DNA of 5,872 bases from assembly GCA_017989575.1 (NCBI GenBank), contig JAGNPP010000167.1:1-5872 (forward strand), written 5' to 3'. This document shows, in pieces, positions 1 through 5,505 of this stretch (positions within the stretch are counted from its first letter, which is position 1; each line of letters opens with the position of its first letter). The DNA is from Chryseobacterium sp. Its GTDB lineage: Bacteria; Bacteroidota; Bacteroidia; Flavobacteriales; Weeksellaceae. A program made the translations under genes and the position numbers. The notes under the pieces were generated by a model, which was not told the DNA's origin, searched no databases, and worked only from the letters and a program-made list of their open reading frames with translations.

Positions 1-23
1 TAAAAGGTCCTGAAATTCTTAAT

Positions 24-61
24 AGCCTTGTCAAGGTTTCAAACCTTGACAAGGCTTTTTT
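24..61 (+). terminator. Rho-independent terminator of a plus-strand gene left of the window
   Basis: Bases 24-39 and 41-56 are perfect reverse complements (16 bp around one central base, so the real loop will be a few bases wider). A T tract follows at 56-61. The stem is strong and the T tract is on the plus side only, so it should end transcription of a plus-strand gene. That gene's stop may be the TAA at 1-3. On the other strand the stem is followed by ATTAAGAATTT, a poor T tract, so it would at most weakly stop the convergent DAHP synthase transcript. Confidence 0.8.
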
Positions 62-70
62 GAGCGTAGA

Positions 71-182
71 ATCTTACGCAGCCCGACTTGAACGGAAATC
101 CTTTTTTGCGTAAAATATAGTTCTATTTAAACTGAAATCGTCTGCAAAAAAGATTGGGAGTGGAAGGCGGAAATAGCTGCCC
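71..182. repeat. Candidate dispersed, structured intergenic element
   Basis: This part of the non-coding left end is distinctly richer in GC and in internal symmetry than the other gaps. TTACGCA (74-80) is matched by its exact complement TGCGTAA (107-113). GCAGC (78-82) is matched by GCTGC (176-180), close to both ends of the element. CGGAAAT occurs twice (93-99 and 168-174). From memory, blocks like AGCCCGACTTGAACGGAAATCC and AGCTGCCC recur between genes in flavobacterial genomes, but I cannot search and state this as recollection only. It has no usable ORF. It could be a repeat, an RNA structure acting at the 3' end of the DAHP synthase mRNA, or an unrecognised small RNA. Confidence 0.3.
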
Positions 183-231
183 AAATATTTAATAGTCTTC
201 GAGAACCTCAGACTGACAACATTTACTAATA
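183..231. other. Short unexplained spacer after the DAHP synthase stop
   Basis: This is the 49-bp stretch between the DAHP synthase stop and the candidate structured element. I see no gene, terminator hairpin or repeat in it. No T-run terminator for the DAHP synthase mRNA is evident between 231 and 62. Confidence 0.3.
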
Positions 232-1311
232 CTACCTGTCAATCATAATGCCGTTCTGAACTTCGATGCTTTCTTCGTGGATCGCTTTGAAAACTTTCTC
301 GATGAATTCCTGCGACATTCCTGTTTCGCTGGCTTTTTGGTTCGCATATTCTGTAATCACTTTCCAACGTTCTGGCTGGAAGATGGCGATGTTGTTTTCT
401 TTTTTCAAGTTTCCGATTTTTCCAGAAATTTTCATTCTTTGGGACAACAATTCGATCAACTGGAAATCCATATCGCTGATGAGCGTTCTGTGTTTTCCCA
501 TCTCGTCCTCGTAACCTGAGATATCGGAGTTACGGATCTGAAGATTGCCGATCATCTCTGCCAAAACTTCTGGCGTGATCTGCTGAGAAGCATCGCTCCA
601 AGCATTGTCTGGATCTTCGTGACTTTCTATGATCGCACCTTGGTAACCTACATTGAAAGCTTCCTGCGCAACGCCGGCCAAACCTGTTCTGTTCCCACAA
701 ATGTGCGATGGATCGATGAATAATGGGATATTCGGGAATTGATTTTTGAAATCCAAAGCGATCTGCCAGTTAGGAATATTTCTGTATTTGGTTTTTTGGT
801 AAGTGGAGAAACCTCTGTGGATCGCGCCAACATTCTCAATTCCTTGACCTAGCAATCTTTCCAAAGCGCCAATCCAAAGTGCTAGATCTGGATTCACAGG
901 ATTTTTCACCAAAATTGGTTTGTTGGTTCCTCTTAAAGCTTGTGCGATTTCTTGAACCGTGAAAGGATTCACTGTTGAACGTGCGCCGATCCAAAGGATG
1001 TCCACATCTGCTTCCAACGCTGCGAAAACGTGATGCGCATTTGCCACCTCAGTCGCTGTTTTGAAACCGTATTCTTCTTTTACTTTTTTCAGCCAGTTAA
1101 GACCAATAACGCCTACACCTTCGAAACCGTTTGGTTTTGTTCTTGGTTTCCAAATTCCTGCACGGAAAGCGGAGATCTGCGCACCACTTTCTTTCAGTCT
1201 TTTTGCGGTTCCAAGCATTTGAGATTCGCTTTCTGCGCTACAAGGTCCTGCGATGATCATTGGGTTTGCGAAGTCGTTTACCCAATCATTTGTCAATTCG
1301 TTTAAGTTCAT
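232..1311 (-). CDS. Bifunctional DAHP synthase (type I beta) / chorismate mutase type II
   Basis: This 359-residue fusion carries two steps of aromatic amino acid synthesis in the cytoplasm. Residues about 1-260 are DAHP synthase, joining phosphoenolpyruvate and erythrose 4-phosphate to open the shikimate pathway. Visible motifs are GPCSAES (22-28), KPRTKPNGFEG (55-65), WIGARS (107-112), KNP (136-138), HRGFS (165-169), DPSH (200-203) and ESH (229-231). Likely metal ligands are C24, H203, E229 and D240. Residues about 270-355 are an AroQ chorismate mutase (chorismate to prephenate). A gap-free alignment to the E. coli domain puts R275, R292, K303, R315, S348 and Q352 on its R11, R28, K39, R51, S84 and Q88, but Q312 and W316 on D48 and E52. 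This domain order is standard in Bacteroidota, where the mutase part can serve as the regulatory domain of the synthase. The length is usual for the fusion, and the start gives a normal N-terminus. It appears to be a single-gene unit. Confidence 0.95.
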   Translation of the reverse strand: MNLNELTNDWVNDFANPMIIAGPCSAESESQMLGTAKRLKESGAQISAFRAGIWKPRTKPNGFEGVGVIGLNWLKKVKEEYGFKTATEVANAHHVFAALEADVDILWIGARSTVNPFTVQEIAQALRGTNKPILVKNPVNPDLALWIGALERLLGQGIENVGAIHRGFSTYQKTKYRNIPNWQIALDFKNQFPNIPLFIDPSHICGNRTGLAGVAQEAFNVGYQGAIIESHEDPDNAWSDASQQITPEVLAEMIGNLQIRNSDISGYEDEMGKHRTLISDMDFQLIELLSQRMKISGKIGNLKKENNIAIFQPERWKVITEYANQKASETGMSQEFIEKVFKAIHEESIEVQNGIMIDR

Positions 1312-1511
1312 ATTTTTAATTTTATATATTTTAAATTAATGCAATTGTGTATCTGTTATAAATGTTTATTTATAATTCTTTTCCAAAAAAAATAACGTTT
1401 AAAAATTTTAAATGAGATACGGACAGCTGAATGTTTCCGTAGATTTTTGAGAAAGAAATTTTTTAGCTAAACCAATAAAATCGGTAATAGGTTCTAAAAT
1501 TTCTATAATAA
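1312..1511. other. A/T-rich leader and upstream region of the DAHP synthase gene
   Basis: This is the rest of the gap between the hydrolase pair and the DAHP synthase gene, and should contain the latter's promoter. The last 90 bp before the start are extremely A/T rich. I see no Shine-Dalgarno sequence and no convincing -33/-7 pair of the Bacteroidota type; the nearest candidate is a T run ending in GG around 1383-1394 on the minus strand. I also see no leader peptide rich in aromatic residues and no attenuator-like alternate stems. A short interrupted hairpin (TACGGA at 1418-1423 with TCCGTA at 1436-1441) lies further upstream. A minus-strand frame with no start (1408-1602) covers part of this stretch and is discussed as a finding. 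Confidence 0.3.
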
Positions 1512-1766
1512 GTTCCAAAAAAGCTAAATGATCCACCGAAATACTCGGCAGATGCAAAAGTTGAAAGATATGGAAATTGGATTGATTCCATTTGTAAATG
1601 CCTTACTGGAAGGCTTTTTAGCTTAATTGGGTTGATTGATTCCGACTATTTTCATCGAAATCTTGAACAAATATATAAATTAATGGGAAATGAGAACTAC
1701 GATTGCGCAATTAATTTTTCGTTAACTGATAAATGTTTTAATAAAATAAAATTGAAGTCTATTTAG
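1512..1766 (+). pseudogene. Possible C-terminal relic of an unidentified protein
   Basis: After a TAA at 1509-1511, this frame stays open for 84 codons to a TAG at 1764-1766. The peptide has a protein-like mix, for example KYSADAKVERYGNWIDSICK, then FSLIGLIDSDYFHRNLEQIY and MGNENYDCAINFSLTDKC. It has no start codon near its beginning, and the only internal ATG is late (in KLMGNENY), so it would be the tail of a gene that lost its front. Upstream the three plus frames are short and broken. It runs toward the downstream hydrolase gene and overlaps its last 8 bases. I do not recognise the family. A minus-strand frame (1408-1602) is also open across part of it, so chance cannot be excluded. Confidence 0.3.
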
Positions 1767-3240
1767 ATTTTGTTTCGTTTTCAATTTTCAAAAGCATTTC
1801 TTTGGCGTTAGAATTATCAGGATTTAGTTCCAATGATTTCTGATAATTCTGTTTGGACAGCGCATATTCTTTATTATTAAAATAAGCTTCTGCCAAACTA
1901 TCGTAAGGATTTCCGGAGTTTGGAAATTCGGAAACATAAAGTTGGAATATTTTGATAGAAGATTCTAATGCTCCACTTCTCATCAGTTTGTACCCTAAAA
2001 TATTCAATTCAGATTCATTAGAAAAGTTGTAAGAATTGGGTTTGTTTTTCTTAAGTTCTTTGTAGTAAGCAATTCCGGAATCGATGTTTTCAAAACATTT
2101 CTTCTCAATTTCTCTTCCGATTAATTTTTGTCCGAAAGGTTTCAAATCTTCAATTAAATTTTGAACAGCATTATACAAATTTCCATAAGTATTTTCGCCA
2201 CCTTGATTTGTAATCACAGAAATACCGACGTTATAATCTGGGAAAACCCAAAAAAGATTCTGCGTACCAAAAGCGCCACCGTGTTTTCTGGCATTTCGTC
2301 CGTTGTGATTTACGGTCACTTCATCCCAAAAATGGGCGTTCCAATAGTTTTTATTATTGAGTAAATCTCGTTGTGATTCCTGAACGAGCGGATTTTTCGT
2401 ATCCAATTCAAATTTCAGAAAGGTAGTCAAATCACTTAAAGAAGATTTCAAATAACCTTGTGCGCCCCAAAGTGAGTATGGCAAAAATGGCATCAGAACA
2501 CCTTTTCCATCATATCCATTTGCTATGATTTCATTTTGATTGATGTGAAGTTTTGTATGATTTAATTTTAAAGGAATTAAGATATTTTCTTTCAGCAAAG
2601 TCTCATAGCTTTTTCCATAGACATTTTCCAGAATATGCGCTGTCAGCTGTAAAGTTCCATTGTTGTAATTATAGACTGTTCCTGGCAAAGTCTGTATTTT
2701 GATTGATTTCAAATCCTTGAAAAACTGCTCTTTCGTGTAAGCTTTTTCCAGTTTTTCAACTTTGAAAGCGGTGCTGTCATTCCTTACTTTCATCACTTCA
2801 CTTCTGTCTGGTAAATCTTTGTTGAAGCCAGATTTCAAAGAAACCAAATCTTTAATCGTCACCGGTGTTCCATTAAATTGAAGGTTCGGATAAGAACCTG
2901 TGATATACTTTCTGATGTCATCATCCAAACTGATTTTCCCATCCAGAACAGCTTTTGCTACCAATGTTCCGGTAAATAATTTGGTAACGGAAGCAATTTC
3001 AAACAATGTAAAATTGTCGGCTTTATTTCCTTTCCCTTTGTCGATTTCGCCGTAATGTTTGGTGTAATTTTTCCCTTCTTTTACGATTCCGATTGAGAAA
3101 GAATTCGCTTTTGATTCTTTCAAAAACAATTCTGCCTGAGCGTCCATTGCTGTATAAATTTGCTTTTCAGTTACAGTTTTCTGAGCAAATGCGGAAAATC
3201 CGAATATCAAGATGATGATGATGGAAAGTAGTTTTTTCAT
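1759..3240 (-). CDS. Secreted serine hydrolase (beta-lactamase/PBP-like fold) with C-terminal TPR region, downstream paralogue
   Basis: This 493-residue protein is the second gene of the tandem pair. Its signal peptide is MKKLLSIIIILIFGFSAFA, with a likely cut after residue 19 and no lipobox. The catalytic domain (about 35-365) has S84-V-T-K87 (in FEIASVTKLFTG), Y192-N-N194 after LPGTVYNYNN, and H320-G-G322 in KHGGAFGT. All three active-site elements of the penicillin-recognising serine hydrolases are therefore present. VSLKSGFN (133-140) and LIPLKL (221-226) are further family signatures. Residues about 405-485 carry the TPR region (LGYKLMRSGALESSIKIFQ; AEAYFNNKEYALSKQNYQKSLELNP). By hand alignment about half of the last 105 residues match the upstream paralogue, clearly more than in the catalytic halves. 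The leader is A-rich with no Shine-Dalgarno sequence; the 20-bp spacing implies one mRNA with the upstream gene. The stop overlaps the end of a convergent open stretch (1512-1766). It probably acts on cell-wall peptides or small esters in the periplasm, but the substrate cannot be told. Confidence 0.9.
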   Translation of the reverse strand: MKKLLSIIIILIFGFSAFAQKTVTEKQIYTAMDAQAELFLKESKANSFSIGIVKEGKNYTKHYGEIDKGKGNKADNFTLFEIASVTKLFTGTLVAKAVLDGKISLDDDIRKYITGSYPNLQFNGTPVTIKDLVSLKSGFNKDLPDRSEVMKVRNDSTAFKVEKLEKAYTKEQFFKDLKSIKIQTLPGTVYNYNNGTLQLTAHILENVYGKSYETLLKENILIPLKLNHTKLHINQNEIIANGYDGKGVLMPFLPYSLWGAQGYLKSSLSDLTTFLKFELDTKNPLVQESQRDLLNNKNYWNAHFWDEVTVNHNGRNARKHGGAFGTQNLFWVFPDYNVGISVITNQGGENTYGNLYNAVQNLIEDLKPFGQKLIGREIEKKCFENIDSGIAYYKELKKNKPNSYNFSNESELNILGYKLMRSGALESSIKIFQLYVSEFPNSGNPYDSLAEAYFNNKEYALSKQNYQKSLELNPDNSNAKEMLLKIENETKSK

Positions 3241-3260
3241 TTTTTCTAATTTAATTATTT

Positions 3261-4766
3261 TTATTTGGAAATTTCTTTCTCAATTTTCGAAAGCATATCC
3301 TTCGCATTCTGATTGGTTGGTTCCAGTTCCAAAACTTTTAGATAATCTTTTTTAGAATTATGGTAATCTTTTTTATTAAAATAGGCTTCACCACGACTGT
3401 CAAAAACATTGGCAGATTTTGGAAATTCATTTACATTCAGTCCGAAAATTTTGATGGTTTCATCAATTTTGCTATTGTGTAAAAATTCATAACCAAGATT
3501 GTTGAGTTCACCTTCGTCCGAGAAATTATAATCTTTCGGGCTCGTTTTTTTCAATTTTTTGTAAAGTTCGACGCCTTTGTGGATATTTTTTTCTGCTACT
3601 TTTTTAATGGTTAATGAAATGGATTCTGATTGAGATTCAATTGGGAAATTTTTCCATTGGTTTAAACTAGCGATGCTGTTCACAATTTCAAAAATCAACT
3701 TCATATTACTGCCATTTGTCATTATCACAGCGCCATTTCCATCTTCCAAACTTCCGATGTACACGGAAATAAAACCTTGATTTTTACCATCGTGAATAAA
3801 ATATTTAGCCCCTTTATAATCATTAAAAAAAACACCGAAATTGTTCTCCAATCTCTTATTCGACATTTCTTGAGACAAAATTTTATTTGATTTTCCTTGT
3901 AAAGACAATTGCGTTTCGATAATGGAATTCGCCAAATCTGGTGGGTTTGTCCATAGTCCGGCTGCCGCTTTTTCAGGATAAATGTGGAATTTCCCTTTCA
4001 CTTCTTTTCCGTTTTCATAAGCTGTTGCAAGCAAATTTTCTTTGTCTTTCGAAGGAGGCTGATTGTAAGAACTGTTGCTCATTCCCAAAGGAATCAAAAC
4101 ATTTTTCAACATAAAATCTTCGTACTTTTCGCCTGTTGCATTTTCAAGGATTAATTGAGAAATCGTAGTTCCACCGCCGGAATATTGAAACTTTGTGGAA
4201 GGCTCAAAAATAGAACGAACTGCGCTTGAATTAGAAGGTTTCAGTCCATCAAGAATTTGTATTGTGGTCGGAAATTCTTGTCCTTTTTCATAACCACCGA
4301 AACCGTGTACAGACAATCCTGCCTTGTGAGATAGCAAATTTGCAATGGTGATTTTTTTTCCATTTGAAGTTGTATCGTATGGGAATTTCCAGGATTTAAG
4401 ATAATTATTAATGTCATCATCCAAACCTAATTTTCCTTCCTCAACCAATTTTAAAATCCCTAAACTATTAATGGCTTTACTAATGGACGCTGCTTGGAAA
4501 AGTGTTTCAGGGGTTGCCATTCTATTTTCAGAAATATCTGCAAAACCATACGCTTTTACCCATTCAATTTTATAATCTTTGACAACGGCGACGCTTACAG
4601 CATTGGCGTTGTAGAAAGCCATTCTTTCTTTTAAAGGCGCTTTTTTCGTTTTCGACTTGTCCCAATAATTGAGATTGTTTTCTAAAATTTTGATTTTATC
4701 GTTTACACTTTGCGCAAAAGCGTTGAGTGATAAAACTATCAGGATGATTAGGTTGAGTTTTTTCAT
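3261..4766 (-). CDS. Secreted serine hydrolase (beta-lactamase/PBP-like fold) with C-terminal TPR region, upstream paralogue
   Basis: This 501-residue protein is predicted to be exported. MKKLNLIILIVLSLNAFA is a signal peptide with a likely cut after residue 18; no lipobox cysteine is present. The catalytic domain (about 45-370) has the serine-hydrolase motifs of the class C beta-lactamase/PBP4*/EstB group: S94-I-S-K97 (nucleophile and lysine, in FQAASISKAIN), Y195-S-G197 in FQYSGGGT where YxN is the usual form, and H325-D-G327 in IHDGKNQGF at the KTG/HxG position. LLSHKAGL (144-151) and LIPLGM (224-229) are also typical. Residues about 410-495 form a TPR region (LGYEFLHNSKIDETIKIF, then GEAYFNKKDYHNSKKDYLKVLELEP), probably for protein contacts. 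The ATG follows an A/T-rich leader without a Shine-Dalgarno sequence, as is usual in this phylum. It lies 20 bp before a paralogue, so co-transcription is likely. Substrate is unknown: it could be a D-Ala carboxypeptidase, an esterase or a peptidase. True beta-lactamase activity is not shown. Confidence 0.9.
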   Translation of the reverse strand: MKKLNLIILIVLSLNAFAQSVNDKIKILENNLNYWDKSKTKKAPLKERMAFYNANAVSVAVVKDYKIEWVKAYGFADISENRMATPETLFQAASISKAINSLGILKLVEEGKLGLDDDINNYLKSWKFPYDTTSNGKKITIANLLSHKAGLSVHGFGGYEKGQEFPTTIQILDGLKPSNSSAVRSIFEPSTKFQYSGGGTTISQLILENATGEKYEDFMLKNVLIPLGMSNSSYNQPPSKDKENLLATAYENGKEVKGKFHIYPEKAAAGLWTNPPDLANSIIETQLSLQGKSNKILSQEMSNKRLENNFGVFFNDYKGAKYFIHDGKNQGFISVYIGSLEDGNGAVIMTNGSNMKLIFEIVNSIASLNQWKNFPIESQSESISLTIKKVAEKNIHKGVELYKKLKKTSPKDYNFSDEGELNNLGYEFLHNSKIDETIKIFGLNVNEFPKSANVFDSRGEAYFNKKDYHNSKKDYLKVLELEPTNQNAKDMLSKIEKEISK

Positions 4767-4870
4767 TAAATAAGTTTTCGAACTTCAATTGTTTTCGAAT
4801 ACTATGATGACAAACTAGACCGTAGTTTTGTTACATCGAAAAGGGTAATTGTATTTAAACTTAAAAAAAA
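4767..4870 (-). promoter_or_regulatory. Gap between dnaX and the hydrolase pair, with small inverted repeat
   Basis: This 104-bp gap follows the tau stop and precedes the first serine hydrolase start. It should hold that pair's promoter unless they are read through from dnaX. I see an inverted repeat, CAAACTA (4811-4817) and TAGTTTTG (4823-4830), around a 5-nt centre, which could be an operator or a chance hairpin. A run of eight T residues (coding strand) directly follows the dnaX stop, but no GC-rich stem precedes it, so I do not call a terminator. No good match to the Bacteroidota TAnnTTTG promoter element was found on the minus strand. Confidence 0.2.
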
Positions 4871-5497
4871 CTACGTCAAATCAAACCGCATCAAATCATC
4901 CAAATCTTTCAAAATCGGATTGATTTCAACAAACTTTTCGAAGATTTTACGCTTTGTCAAGACTTCTTTTTTGATGGTTAAATCTGTCTGATATTCGATT
5001 TCAATCTTGAAATTGCTAACCTTATGTTTGAAGTGGTTGAAGAACTCAATACTCAATCTGTCAAATTCTGACTTTGCAAATTCGGAAGAATATTTGACAG
5101 TGATTTGATGTTCATCCGTTTTTTCTAATTTGAAACTGCTGATGGCGTTGTAAACGAAAGTATTGGTTCTGGAAAGATTCTTAAGAAAAATATCCCATTC
5201 TCTATCCACATCGGTCTGTGAGAAATGGTTGGAAGGCAGATTTTCATCCTTGATCTCAGCAAACTCATCTTTTACAATTTCTTCCTTTTGCTCCAAAGCC
5301 GCTTTGATGCTGAATTTGGAATTGGAAGCACTTCTCGCAATTGGTTCAGAGGCTTTCTGGATTACCTTTTTCGGTTCTTCGAAAACTGACTTTGCAGGTT
5401 CTGGTTTGCTTTCGGTCTGAGGTTTTGGCTCAGTAGAAACTGGTTTTGTTTCGGAAATTAAATTAGCTTCAAGAAGTGGAGCTAATATTAAGAACTT
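4871..5497 (-). CDS. dnaX: DNA polymerase III tau C-terminal extension, in -1 frame relative to upstream dnaX
   Basis: These 208 codons plus a TAG stop continue dnaX after a -1 shift (one base read twice) in the A run at 5496-5505. Reading across the shift gives EAKKKKFLILAPLLEANLI. A flexible linker of about 50 residues rich in Pro, Glu, Lys and Ser follows (for example STEPKPQTESKPEPAKS). Then comes a folded C-terminal domain with DREWDIFLKNLSRTNT, alternating strands (HQITVKYSSEF, KIEIEYQTD), and an end reading NPILKDLDDLMRFDLT. This pattern is typical of the tau tail in Bacteroidota DnaX; in E. coli the tau tail contacts the polymerase alpha subunit and the DnaB helicase. There is no plausible start codon near the frame's beginning, and the first TTG codons lie inside the linker, so this is not an independent gene. 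With the entry at 5488-5872 it makes one locus spanning 4871 to beyond 5872. The tail has no internal stops, so it appears to be under selection. Confidence 0.85.
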   Translation of the reverse strand, partial: KFLILAPLLEANLISETKPVSTEPKPQTESKPEPAKSVFEEPKKVIQKASEPIARSASNSKFSIKAALEQKEEIVKDEFAEIKDENLPSNHFSQTDVDREWDIFLKNLSRTNTFVYNAISSFKLEKTDEHQITVKYSSEFAKSEFDRLSIEFFNHFKHKVSNFKIEIEYQTDLTIKKEVLTKRKIFEKFVEINPILKDLDDLMRFDLT

Positions 5498-5505
5498 TTT
5501 TTTTT
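5462..5505 (-). promoter_or_regulatory. Candidate dnaX frameshift/slippage signal: A10 run plus downstream hairpin
   Basis: On the coding strand the order is a GCT codon, ten A residues (5505-5496), then G. Zero-frame codons are GCT AAA AAA AAA AGT TCT TAA, so an in-phase A AAA AAA heptamer suited to tandem tRNA-Lys slippage lies at 5503-5497, and the zero-frame stop is 5490-5488. About 10 nt beyond the heptamer is an inverted repeat, ATTAGCT (5486-5480) with AGCTAAT (5468-5462). After one mismatch, two more pairs (5478-5477 with 5471-5470) close a 5-nt loop. Known dnaX examples are E. coli (A AAA AAG with a stem-loop, ribosomal -1 shift) and Thermus thermophilus (A9, transcriptional slippage). 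The stem here is AU-rich and weak, so slippage by RNA polymerase may be the likelier route. A sequencing error in the homopolymer would look the same. Confidence 0.5.

Noticed and set aside
648..839. Second minus-strand frame inside the DAHP synthase gene
   Set aside because: It is an out-of-frame shadow of conserved coding sequence, with no homology signal.
1030..1305. Plus-strand open frame opposite the DAHP synthase N-terminus; similar ones at 266-519
   Set aside because: These are antisense to a clear conserved enzyme. Their composition (rich in F, C, S) is what mirrored codons give.
2161..2364. Plus-strand open frame opposite the downstream hydrolase
   Set aside because: It is antisense to the catalytic domain around the HGG motif and shows nothing protein-like beyond chance.
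1759..4766. The two hydrolases as an antibiotic-resistance cassette
   Set aside because: They have the fold and motifs of the broad penicillin-recognising hydrolase group with TPR tails; nothing indicates beta-lactamase function or mobility such as flanking insertion sequences.
4823..4830. TAGTTTTG on the plus strand, a perfect match to the Bacteroidota TAnnTTTG promoter element
   Set aside because: No plus-strand gene follows it, there is no TTG at the right distance upstream, and the match is explained by the inverted repeat in which it lies.
4856..4873. T8 run right after the dnaX stop as a terminator
   Set aside because: No stable GC-containing stem precedes it.
4871..5296. Tau tail as an independent gene starting at an internal TTG near 5296
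   Set aside because: The same frame is open and tau-like for 67 codons before that TTG, back to the A10 run, so it is the continuation of dnaX.
5163..5420. Plus-strand open frame of 85 codons opposite the tau tail
   Set aside because: It is antisense to a well-supported coding region, has no family resemblance and no start context.
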